Assembly: GCA_001936135.1 (NCBI GenBank)
Contig: CP012810.1
Coordinates: 2,666,001-2,730,000 of the forward strand
Direction of reading: 5' to 3'
DNA from: Saccharomycopsis fibuligera x Saccharomycopsis cf. fibuligera
Lineage: Eukaryota > Ascomycota > Saccharomycetes > Ascoideales > Saccharomycopsidaceae
DNA length: 64,000 nucleotides
Shown: piece after piece, positions 1-9,058 of the stretch
Numbering within the stretch: position 1 is the first letter of the stretch
Layout: each line of letters begins with the position of its first letter
Notes under the pieces: model-generated
What the model saw: only the letters and a program-made list of their open reading frames with translations
Databases searched by the model: none
What the model was told of the DNA's origin: nothing
Program-made: the position numbers and the translations under genes

Positions 1-1404
1 GGGAGGAATTAACCTACAGTCCACCATGGTGGCTTATATACCAGCGGGACTCTCTGGTCTCAAGACAGACAGCCAATTGGCTGTGTAAACCTTACAGCCA
101 ACCTGCTAGGATTCCAGAAAAGCACAGACTCACTACATTTAAATACCGTACGGGACATAACCTAGCATATTGTAAGCAGTCGATAAACTGCGTAGCTACC
201 GGAACAGGAAATATGAATGATAAAAGTTTCCAATTGGGATTCTTCTCTAGCAGTAGGTTCGACAACTCCCACAAGAATGATCTTCTATATTCTACTTGTA
301 AAGGGGCTTATATCAGTATTGGTGGATTTCGTGCAAATCTTGATAATTTCACGAAGTTTATGGAATGCGTATTACTTGGAGCTTAGGAATGTTTAGCGTG
401 CTTTCCTTGACTTCGTTTGCAGGATGCTAAAGATGCTAAGGAAGTGATCGCTACAACCATATAGTTGGTGGCTTAAGTTTTTTTTTTTTTTTTTTTTCAG
501 TCAATGTAGATGAGACTATGAAATTATCTGAGACAAGACAAGATTGATGAATAGGAAGGTTATCGAAAGAAAGAAAGGAAAAGTTCTAGGAAAGTCCATG
601 AGAAACCTAGTGAATCTCCATAAGCATGGCCCCAGAAAATATATTTCCAACTGTAGACATCTCCATATAGTTGATTTATGGAGATGAATGGACACTGTAT
701 GATGGTATCATAGCAGCCTCAGAGATGCCCATAAGCGTATCTGTGTTAGTAAAACGAAGCTGAAATTGATCTTGTCAATGGGCTTAAGCTGCTGGCAAAA
801 CTTATAAAGATGTGCAAGTGCACGTACAGAATATATGCTATCACTTACGTGCTGTACTACACTAGGTATACATAACTACTGAGCATTTACGAACATGTAC
901 TGGTTAATAGTGTTCATTATTTTTTTTTTTTTTGCAAATACATGCTTACTCTAGCTATGACTATAGCAAGTCATACCAACCTCGTTGCATGGAGACCCAG
1001 GCATCCAGCACAAACACACTCAGTTAAATAATCTTTTTGTGTGTATATTGTCAATAATGACTAACATTAGCTGTAGTTCATCAATAAAGATGAACAAATC
1101 ATCGGAATAAAAATAATAAAAAAGGCAGTAAAATCATACAGAAAGTAAGTATTATCCAACAGGAAAAACAGAAGAGAGAGAGTAGTGAGAGAGAAAAAGA
1201 GGAAAAGAGGAAAAGAAAGAAAGAGGGACAAAGGGGGAAAAGACTGAGTGAATCAAATAGCAAGTAAAGCTAGACTCAAATGCTATATTATGTGTAAAAT
1301 TTTCAATTTCTAGTGTATTAAGCGAGTAAATAATTAGTTCCGTTTGTTGCCTCTGTTATTCCATTTTTTTATTTTATTTATTTATTTATTTTTTTCTTTT
1401 TTAT
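1..1404. other. gene-free left end with short palindromes and a hairpin
   Basis: I see no convincing gene here; open frames are short and unlike any family I know. The stretch holds a 12-bp palindrome at 21-32 (CCACCATGGTGG), a 16-bp perfect palindrome at 69-84 (ACAGCCAATTGGCTGT), a T run near 480-497 and a 10-bp-stem hairpin at 658-686. The last 200 bases are A-rich and purine-rich on the plus strand. No tRNA B-box, LTR ends or transposase-like frame were found by eye. It could be an intergenic region, a non-coding RNA gene or a decayed element. Confidence 0.4.
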
Positions 1405-2643
1405 TCAATTCTTGAAACTTTCAGAAGTAGCAGCACCCAATATACCTGGTAATGGCTCCTGATCCATTTTAAAAATCAACACAACAGCACCCACCACCGT
1501 GACAACAATCAACAAACTTGACCAAAACAACAAATTAAATTCTGCAGAAATATCAATCTTATTACATGAAGATCCAGACCAATGGGTAGTTGCTTTAGTA
1601 GTCTTGTTGAATGATGATGCACAAATACAGGACCACTTGTTACTGGCGGAATTCTTGGAGCATAACCCATGAGTGTTACAGTTGTTGGTGGAATAGATGC
1701 ACTCTTCTTCAGAAGCAAATGAAGATTTTGATGAAAGCTTAGCTTTCTTGTCCTTTTGCGCACGTCTGAATTGGGCCGAAGCAATTGAGTTTCTTGACGT
1801 TTGTTGATGATGATATTGTTGTTGGTAATTGCTGCTAGTGTAGATAACAGTAGCACCAATACCGTAATCATAAGCTTGCTTGACTAATGTAGCTACTGCT
1901 TCTTGAACCAAAGCTGGTTTGACTCTACTGTCATCACTGACCTTCAAGGTAACGATGGCAAAAGTCTTATCATCATCATTGTTAACAGTGAATACTCTTT
2001 TTGGGAAAAGACTCATTTCCAACAATTTCAATTCAAACAATGCTTTCTCATTGTCACTCTTCCCACCAAAAGCACTGGATTGCTGGAACAAGTGCAATTT
2101 TTCATTCAACAAATTAAAACCAGCATTGCTGCTTTTGTCGCCGTCATCACTGTTAATACTGGACAACACTTTAACATTGTTCTGGTTGACAGTAATGCTC
2201 AAGTCAGGATACTTTGCCAAAAGCAAACTGAGTAACTGATGCTCGTTGACTTCACCAATGGCATTTTGATCGATTTCAAAAACTGGAACGAATCCTTCAA
2301 ATGATGCGCTAGCAAAAGAAGAAGAAGAAACCTCGTCATTTACTAACATAATCAAATGTCCATTGTCGTTGTTGTCCTCATCACCACGCAAGTATTCATC
2401 AGCAGCAACTGAAGCAGAAGCTAATGCTGCGATGCCAGATTCGTCGATTGACAAGTAGTCATCGATGGCCAACTTATCATACAACAAATAATTCAATTCT
2501 TTGAAGGATTGGAGCTTGGTTATTTGATTGGTATGTATGCCATCTTCATTGTTGATGCCAGAGTAGGTGTATACCGTTGAAGAGGCACATGAAACTACCG
2601 CACTAAAAAGAGTTCCAGTGGCTAACAAATCAAGTAACTTCAT
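1405..2643 (-). CDS. Vps3844-domain (DUF3844) membrane protein
   Basis: This is a 412-residue type I membrane protein. The ATG at 2643 opens a clear signal peptide (residues 1-20, MKLLDLLATGTLFSAVVSCA), followed by a long lumenal region rich in Ser, Asn and Asp. Near the C-terminus lies a Cys-rich, EGF-like module (about residues 315-360, with CNTHGLC and WSCIC) directly before one membrane helix (about 368-392) and a short tail. This Cys module plus helix is the mark of the fungal Vps3844 C-terminal family, annotated as vacuolar-sorting or ER/vacuole membrane proteins. The family's molecular role is poorly defined, so I assign no symbol. It is the first of five consecutive minus-strand genes. 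Confidence 0.8.
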   Translation of the reverse strand: MKLLDLLATGTLFSAVVSCASSTVYTYSGINNEDGIHTNQITKLQSFKELNYLLYDKLAIDDYLSIDESGIAALASASVAADEYLRGDEDNNDNGHLIMLVNDEVSSSSFASASFEGFVPVFEIDQNAIGEVNEHQLLSLLLAKYPDLSITVNQNNVKVLSSINSDDGDKSSNAGFNLLNEKLHLFQQSSAFGGKSDNEKALFELKLLEMSLFPKRVFTVNNDDDKTFAIVTLKVSDDSRVKPALVQEAVATLVKQAYDYGIGATVIYTSSNYQQQYHHQQTSRNSIASAQFRRAQKDKKAKLSSKSSFASEEECIYSTNNCNTHGLCSKNSASNKWSCICASSFNKTTKATTHWSGSSCNKIDISAEFNLLFWSSLLIVVTVVGAVVLIFKMDQEPLPGILGAATSESFKN

Positions 2644-3925
2644 TGTATCTTGTCTTGTATATCGTTTTAATTTGTTCTTGTATGGATTATTCTTCTTAGC
2701 TAATCTTCTTCAATATAAAAAAAATTGCCAACAGTTGGTAATTGGTGACTGACAACTGAAATAATCGATTGAGTAAATGGCAGCCCAGTGCTGATATCGC
2801 GTGAATGATTATCTGTCAATGTATATCTCTATCCACCAGTCTAATCTTGTCAGCAAAACTTGAGCTATATATATAGCCTCTAAAAATGACTTGTCTTGCT
2901 ATGTATGTCAATACAACACTTGGAGACACAAGCACCAAAAAAAAAGCAGTTCAGTAATTCAACTAAGTTAAAGAGTAAGCGTTACACCACGTATACCAAT
3001 TAAATACAAGTAACAACCTAGTTAAAAAAAAAATAGTAGACTTTTGTTGGCTAGTTGCCTTCTTTAATTTTTCTCCTCTCAGATTTCGGATTTGGATTTA
3101 TACTTGGATTTGGTTTTTCGTTTGGCTCTTATGCTCACACACGATAGCTAGCACGGCACCTCGGAATTGGACGGGAGCGCCAGCGCAAGTTAGAGATCTT
3201 TGCGGTGAATCTGACCGGAAACGTGTCTTGTGCACGAATAAAGAGTAGTCGGAATATCTATGTTTCGGCGTTTTCTCGTGATAGTTTGAAAACCGGATTA
3301 ATCGGCGATGAATGCGATAATGGATGATGTGTCTATATATTGATGCCATGGCATCAAAGCCATGCGTGTAGGTAGGATCGTAATAAAGGGAAAAGCATTT
3401 AAGCAAAAGGAATTTATGTATTTCTTTTTTTCTTTTTTTTTTTTTTTTTTTTGAATGCTGAAACTGAAATATATGATGATTGATTAAAGAGTATATAAAA
3501 TTAAAATAAGAATCGAACTGTAAAGACGAGCTAGCTAAGCGAATTGCTATCAACTATAGAAGTATACCAGCCGCGGGTACAACTAGCAGGCAACAAGAGG
3601 TAAAAATAAACAGGATATGACAAGCAAAATAAAAAAAAAATGAACAAAGAATAAACGGAAACACTAATTATGAATAAAGATTAAATATGATTTTGAGAAA
3701 ATTGACAAAAAAAAAGAGAAAAATTAAACAAATAACTATTATACTATTGAAATCTCATAACGCATAAGCTTCTAAAATTGATTATATTTTTGTTGACATA
3801 AAAATTTTTTTTTTTTTTCTTTAAAAATTATTTTCAATGTTTTAATGTGCAAATTATCATATTGGATAATAATCTTCACCTTGATATGTTGTGGTATAAT
3901 ACATTACATACTGTCGAGTCCTCTT
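2644..3925. other. intergenic: Vps3844-domain gene promoter and SCS7 3' flank
   Basis: About 1.3 kb lies between two minus-strand genes. A short GC-richer patch (about 3090-3400) contains an 18-bp perfect palindrome at 3340-3357 and an open minus-strand frame of about 150 codons (3098-3553). That frame has a Lys homopolymer stretch and no family resemblance. The rest is A/T-rich with T runs near 3430-3452 and 3808-3820. I cannot support a gene; the GC-richer patch could be a non-coding RNA. Confidence 0.4.
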
Positions 3926-5065
3926 TTAAGATCTCTTTTGAACAGTAGAGGTATCAGTCAACTCAGTACCAAAAACTCTGTCCCAGAACTTACTGGTGAC
4001 CCCAAATCCCAATTCATAATTTTTGTAGTGATGTTCCAAGTGATGTTTTTTCAATTCTTGGAAATACTGAGGTAATTTAGCATGATGCAAGACATAATGA
4101 GTAACGTCGTAAAAGACGTAACCCAAATGACCACCAGCAAAAGCAGAACAAGCAACGTAATATGGGAAGACACTAAACACCAACTTGTAGAATGGATAAG
4201 CTAAAAGCACAAATAAAGTAGGTGGCATAACAAGTCTGTTTTTATCCATTGGCAAATAGTGATGAACACCGTGCATCAAAAAGTGCAAAGTGTAAGCCAT
4301 TTGATGTCTAGGCAAGTAATAATCAAGATGGAACAAAAATCTGTGCATCCCATATTCAATCAAGGTCCATACAAATAAACCAATAGCCCACATTCCCACC
4401 GAAAGATAAACTGGCAAATGGGTAAATCCAAGATAAAACAAGTAAAAATTAACCGGCAACCAAACCATAGGCACCACCCACCATGCGGTTAATGACAAGG
4501 GCTCAAGGAAATTACCAAACAATGGGGCAGAACCTTTCCCGTAATGTCTTGGTCTATGCACCTGATCCAAATAGAATTCTTTAGTGAAATCGCCAAACAT
4601 GACCTGCCACAAAAGAGCTTTATTCAAGTCCAAGAACTTGTGTTTGGTGTAATCGTTCGAGTAGTCGGTTTGCAAAGAGAGTTTGTCGCTAGTAGGCAAA
4701 TGGTCTAAATCTGTTGGATCGTAATTTTCATCATTCTGATTAGTCAAACGAACATCAACTTGGTGATTTGGATTGGAGAGCAATTCTTTGGCCTCTTCGT
4801 CAGTAGCCAAGAATCCCACAAGATACGATTCATCAAGAATTTCGTATGCTGACTCAGAATGGATATGAGAGATTGGGTCGCCCATGACGGCGGTTATGTC
4901 TTTGCCCGCATAATCCATAATCACTTGGGATCCGGCAGGATGCTCATCCAAAAAGCTGGTGACATTGTAGATTTTTCTGTTGTACAAAGTGACCCAGCAG
5001 TCGTTTTCAGAGTTGTGCTTTTCAAGTTCAAGCTTGCTGAACAAAGGAAGCGTTTGCTGTGACAT
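3926..5065 (-). CDS. SCS7: sphingolipid fatty acid alpha-hydroxylase
   Basis: Scs7 adds the 2-hydroxyl group to the very long chain fatty acid of ceramide at the ER membrane. The 379-residue protein, from ATG at 5065, is close to the S. cerevisiae length of 384. It has an N-terminal cytochrome b5 domain with heme motif HPAG (His42) and a second His around 67-69. A C-terminal fatty acid hydroxylase domain follows, with membrane segments and the histidine boxes that bind the di-iron centre (MHRFLFH and HGVHH at about 240-270, VLHH and HHLEHH at about 327-350). The b5 plus hydroxylase fusion is specific to this enzyme and separates it from C4-hydroxylase Sur2. Identification is firm. Confidence 0.97.
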   Translation of the reverse strand: MSQQTLPLFSKLELEKHNSENDCWVTLYNRKIYNVTSFLDEHPAGSQVIMDYAGKDITAVMGDPISHIHSESAYEILDESYLVGFLATDEEAKELLSNPNHQVDVRLTNQNDENYDPTDLDHLPTSDKLSLQTDYSNDYTKHKFLDLNKALLWQVMFGDFTKEFYLDQVHRPRHYGKGSAPLFGNFLEPLSLTAWWVVPMVWLPVNFYLFYLGFTHLPVYLSVGMWAIGLFVWTLIEYGMHRFLFHLDYYLPRHQMAYTLHFLMHGVHHYLPMDKNRLVMPPTLFVLLAYPFYKLVFSVFPYYVACSAFAGGHLGYVFYDVTHYVLHHAKLPQYFQELKKHHLEHHYKNYELGFGVTSKFWDRVFGTELTDTSTVQKRS

Positions 5066-5533
5066 TTTGAATTATTGTTGTTACTATTGTTGGGCAGATA
5101 ATTTGAGAGTATATTATTTTTCGTAATCGATGAGGTGGTTCAATGAGCGGGTCGGGGTGTGGTGGAACAGAGATGTGGAGATGAAATGTGTGGGTCTGGA
5201 AGGGGATGAACTGGAGATATAAAGGACGGTGGTGGTGGTGGTGGTGGTGTTTAGTCGCTATACTATAACAAGAAATGAACAACAGGACACGAAACAAGCG
5301 TAGGAGAGATGTATTTGCTTTTTATTTTTGTTTTTAGTTTTTTTTAGGATTGGGCTGTTTTGGCTATATAAGGTTTTTCCTGTATAAAATTTTTTTCTTT
5401 TTATTTTTTTTGCAATCGCGGTGAAAAAAAAAAAAAAATAAAATAAAAAGTAAAAAAAAAAAGAAAAGAGAAACGGAAACGGGATCTGACACTTGTAAAT
5501 GAAGGCTGTCGCACTGCGCAAAGCAAAAAGATA

Positions 5534-5587
5534 GGAAAGGAGAGGAAAGGAGAGGAAAGGAAAGGAAAGGAAAGGAAAGGAAAGGAA
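5534..5587. repeat. GGAAA/GAGGAAA pentanucleotide repeat
   Basis: A purine-only tract of tandem AGGAA units, with three units expanded to GAGGAAAG, lies about 470 bp upstream of the SCS7 start. Such polypurine tracts are length-variable between strains. No function is implied. Confidence 0.9.
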
Positions 5588-6020
5588 TCAAGCACACAAA
5601 CAACCAGATGATTGCCAGTCCAGTCTAGGCACAATCGTGGGATCTGGGGTCCAATTTATCTGTTTTGTATTATATATTTGCACATCATGCTCTACAATAC
5701 ACTCACCCATCCACACGCCGGTTTTCTATTCTTCTATTCTTCTCTCTGTCTATCACGTAACCTCTCTGCTCAAGCCCGCGACTAACGATCCCGCTCGTAT
5801 CCCTGCTCCTCCTGCTGCCGCCGCTGCTGCTGTCCTTGCGGTACACCCAAAATAACCTCGCTTCCATCCGCGCTGTCCGCGCTGTTCGCCGCCGCGGTTG
5901 TTGCTGCGGCCTCATAGCGGCATAATTGTAATTTTCTTACGCCTGAGATTTTGAAAATGGCGGACAGGTCCGAGCCCTAATCACGCTATTCGCAAGTCAG
6001 GCCATCCATGATTACTATTT

Positions 6021-6100
6021 GCGAGCCGCGATTCGCGATTCGCGAGCTAAGAGCTGAGAGTTGAGAGCTGAAAGCTGAAAGCTGTCAGCTGCAAGTTGTA
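6021..6100. repeat. CGCGATT and GAGCTGA imperfect tandem repeats
   Basis: Two short repeat families lie side by side: CGCGATT/CGCGAGC copies at about 6027-6047 and six or more GAGCTGA/AAGCTGA/GTCAGCTG-like copies to about 6095. The tract is far more GC-rich than its surroundings and could form alternate hairpins. It lies between SCS7 and the copper-fist gene. Confidence 0.7.
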
Positions 6101-6608
6101 AGATATATGTACATCAGCTGGGCACAACATCAAAATTCTTTGATAGTTGTGTTGGCTCTTGAATGTGTTGGTGTAATAATGTATCGTTATTATATGTTGT
6201 CCATTCGTTCTTTCACTATGCCGGTAACCGCTTTATGACTTGCATTATGATTTTAACATTACTACTTTTTTTTTTTTTTTGGATCGGCTCAAATTGTAAT
6301 TCTTTTTAGTAGTTTCGCTTTAAATTCCTGCTAGTATTCACAGTTTCATCTTTGAAATTATTCCACAAAGAAATTCTTTGAGTATTATCGCATAGAGTCG
6401 GTTTGCTTTTTGTTTGCCATAAACTCTAGCTTTAGGGCAGAATACTTACAAATTGCAAAACACTCTCTATAGAGGATATCAAAATAAAGAAAGACTTTCA
6501 AAACATTTCTATTTTACACTATAGCAAAGAAAATATACATACTGAGCAAAAGATAAAGACAAGAGAAACTGAAACCATAAAGCATAACAAAACTACACCA
6601 TTACTCCA

Positions 6609-8474
6609 CTATTTTCCCTTCTTATTGCTATGTACAATACATCCTTCACAACTACAATCATCGTCACAAGCACATGATCCAGGAATAGTGCACGAATTAG
6701 CTAGAACAAAATCGTAAATCACAGAATCACTATTATTGAAATCAGTGAGCCAAGTTTTAGCATCATTTACCAAAAGTTTCTTGTCATGGGCAACATTTGA
6801 CACATTAGAAGATATATCCGTGGCTGACTGGTAGTTTGATGTGAGTGATTTATGCTGTTCTGGCTGTTGCTGAGGTTGAAGATAAGAATACCGTGCTTGC
6901 TGTGACTGCTGCTGCTGCTGCTGTTGTTGTTGTTGTTGTTGTTGTTGCATACTGTTTGCCTCTGTTGAGTAATTCCCAAACCCGTTCTTCTCATCGTAAG
7001 ACCAAGACTGAGACAACACAGCGTTCTGATTATCAGAAGCACTACCGCTAGCAGTATTGGAAACAGAATAATCAGAGCCGGCTAATATTCCGTTTATCGG
7101 GATGTCTGCGGTAGTCAAATTCATCAAACTAGTAGACAGCAATTGTTGTTGTTCCAACTGTTGTGGCTGCTGTTGCAACACTTGTTCTTGTCTTTCATTT
7201 TCACCAAAATTAGCGCCAGCACTGAAAAACATTGATAAATTGTAGTTGAGCTTGATATCTTGAAAATTACTATGCACCACACATTGCTCACAAGCACAGG
7301 AATCATCGCAAGAACAAGTATCGTGAACGTTAATGAATTGATTCTCGTAAAATGGCATCAATGATGCTTGTTGGCTTGTAACGTCAATTAGCTGTTTGCT
7401 ATCATCGACATTATCGATAGCCTCATTGTTATTATCACTAACTTCATTATCCTTTTCTCTGCTCTCCTTTTCTTTACTATTATTCTCAGTAAACGTAAGA
7501 TCAGTGCCGCTGCTACTTTCAGGTCTGAGGGTACGCTGCTGCAAGCCATTATTGTTACTATAATTCTCCAACTTGATCACTCCAACGTGATTTTCGAAAC
7601 TTGACTTGCTGCTATTACTATTACTTGAACCACAACAGTTCTTTGCTGGCGCATTAACTTTCTTTGAGCCACAACAGCTAGGCGCTTGTTCCAAATCAGA
7701 AGTTTGCGGTGAAGATAGTGACAACGACGACGACGACGATGATGATGATGATGGTGATGATGAACAGCAGCTCTTCTTTGCGGGAGCCTTCTTCCCCAGG
7801 CAACAGCTTTTAGATGCCGGAACTAAAGTAGCTTGCGATTGTGAAGGGGCGCTAAAGTCAAGTTGCCGCTGTTGTTGGTAATGCTTCTTGTAATGCATGG
7901 CGGGATTCAACGTATAAGTAGAAACCCGTGGTTGATTGGAGTTATCTTGACAAGGGCCAATAACCTTAAGCAATCCATTGGAAACATCAACAAGACTTCT
8001 TTTCGATGCTCGCATCACTATAACTTTACCATCAGTGGCGAGCGATTTCGTAGGGCAGCAAGAACAGCCATCTTTACAAGATAACGGTTTATCAATCTTG
8101 TTACTGACTCCTTTCCCATTCAAACTAATATTGCTTTTGGAATTAGTACTGGTAGAATTGCTGTTCATATGACGATGATAATTATGATGATGAAGATGGC
8201 GCTGCTGGCGATGCTTGTTATTATTGCCGTTTGCTATCGTAGGTTTCTTCTTAACACCATTTTTTTTTGACAGATCCTCCTTTTCATTATCGCTATTATC
8301 TTGGCTCAGCTGTTTGTCGTCAGCAAATACTGCAATTCTATGGCCAGAAATATTTGATGGTCTGCCTCGAGATCGCACCTGGACTAATGGCCTCTCTGTA
8401 TGCTGGCATGTGGATGACCGATGACCTCTGATGCACTGTATGCAAGCGTACTTTTCGCCTTCTATTAGAATCAT
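6609..8474 (-). CDS. copper-fist transcription factor with two copper-cluster motifs
   Basis: This is a 621-residue regulator starting at ATG 8474. Residues 1-40 form a copper-fist DNA-binding domain: the KYACIQCIRGHRSSTCQH zinc/copper-binding core, then the minor-groove RGRPS motif. Two copies of CxCx3CxCx2Cx2H follow, at about 385-399 and 601-615. This is the copper-sensing cluster known from S. pombe Cuf1 and relatives. Extra CC/CxCC clusters occur at about 130-140 and 220-290. The rest is low-complexity Ser, Asn and polyGln. The family includes Mac1 and Cuf1 (copper-starvation uptake genes), Ace1/Cup2 (copper detoxification) and Haa1 (weak acid). The motif spacing suggests a Cuf1/Mac1-type or Haa1-type factor, but I cannot choose, so no symbol is given. 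Confidence 0.88.
   Translation of the reverse strand: MILIEGEKYACIQCIRGHRSSTCQHTERPLVQVRSRGRPSNISGHRIAVFADDKQLSQDNSDNEKEDLSKKNGVKKKPTIANGNNNKHRQQRHLHHHNYHRHMNSNSTSTNSKSNISLNGKGVSNKIDKPLSCKDGCSCCPTKSLATDGKVIVMRASKRSLVDVSNGLLKVIGPCQDNSNQPRVSTYTLNPAMHYKKHYQQQRQLDFSAPSQSQATLVPASKSCCLGKKAPAKKSCCSSSPSSSSSSSSSLSLSSPQTSDLEQAPSCCGSKKVNAPAKNCCGSSNSNSSKSSFENHVGVIKLENYSNNNGLQQRTLRPESSSGTDLTFTENNSKEKESREKDNEVSDNNNEAIDNVDDSKQLIDVTSQQASLMPFYENQFINVHDTCSCDDSCACEQCVVHSNFQDIKLNYNLSMFFSAGANFGENERQEQVLQQQPQQLEQQQLLSTSLMNLTTADIPINGILAGSDYSVSNTASGSASDNQNAVLSQSWSYDEKNGFGNYSTEANSMQQQQQQQQQQQQQQSQQARYSYLQPQQQPEQHKSLTSNYQSATDISSNVSNVAHDKKLLVNDAKTWLTDFNNSDSVIYDFVLANSCTIPGSCACDDDCSCEGCIVHSNKKGK
6906..6948. repeat. CAG/CAA trinucleotide repeat encoding polyGln
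   Basis: A run of (CTG)n(TTG)n on the plus strand is read as CAA/CAG on the minus strand and gives a polyglutamine stretch of about 14 residues inside the copper-fist regulator. Likely length-polymorphic. Confidence 0.95.
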
Positions 8475-9058
8475 GAGTTAGGTAGAAATTGGAAAAAAAC
8501 AAAAAACGAGCAAATGAATGAGATTGGATTGAAAATGAAGATTCTTCTAGGCGGTTAATAATCTGGTTTGAGATGATTTGGTTTGATCCATAACTAAATG
8601 AAAAGAGTGGAGAAACAAACACAAAAAAAAAGGGTTTATGAGTTTGAAGTCTTGTTATAAGCTATATTATAAGCGTTATGTGAAGTATCATTTGAATTAA
8701 AATGCTTTCAAATGGGTGTTTTTTAAAAAGAAGGTTCGACATAATAGTAGCATCAAAAGAAAAGCGCACAAGAAAGTGTAGCATTCTCTCAGCTAAAGTA
8801 CTTCAAAAGAACAGAAAAGAAACGCAAGAGCCCAAAAATTTCTCGAGAAAATTGAGCACTTATTTCCGCATTCGTCGAGATGTTATGCCAGAGTCACATA
8901 CATATCGCACAAGGCTACATAAATATGCATACATAAGCACCTATTCTCTAATAAACTTACTCAAAATGAATTCATAGATCATCATCAAATTCGAAACTAA
9001 GGCATTGTCTTTGAGCCATTGCATAGTGTGCCGTGTTATCTGTTACTGTTCCTCCTAT
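8475..9058. other. intergenic: copper-fist gene promoter and OCA4 3' flank
   Basis: About 580 bp. GAGCAAA at 8508-8514 (TTTGCTC on the coding strand) lies 34 bp upstream of the copper-fist ATG and resembles a Mac1 copper-response core, but a match this short is weak. An open plus-strand frame of 91 codons (8702-8977) shows no family features and is probably spurious. Confidence 0.4.

Larger units (their letters stand above)
5066..6608. other. intergenic: SCS7 promoter region and copper-fist gene 3' flank
   Basis: About 1.5 kb without a convincing gene. It contains a (GGT/ACC)n stretch at about 5226-5250, A runs near 5423-5460, a pentanucleotide purine repeat at 5534-5587, a GC-rich CTG/CCG-type patch at about 5805-5920 and imperfect repeats at 6021-6100. 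The SCS7 promoter must lie in the left part. Short open frames here follow the low-complexity sequence and look spurious. Confidence 0.5.

Noticed and set aside
256-270. GGTTCGACAACTCCC resembling a tRNA B-box
   Set aside because: Spacing within the motif is wrong and no acceptor-stem pairing is visible.
580-600. GGAAAGTCC resembling an RNase P/MRP RNA core
   Set aside because: No second conserved region and no matching helices were found around it.
3098-3553. 151-codon minus-strand open frame
   Set aside because: Contains a Lys homopolymer from a T run, no family resemblance and no nearby regulatory context.
6543-6550. TGAGCAAA as a Mac1 copper-response element
   Set aside because: It lies beyond the 3' end of the copper-fist gene and 1.5 kb from the SCS7 start; an 8-mer is expected by chance in a window of this size.
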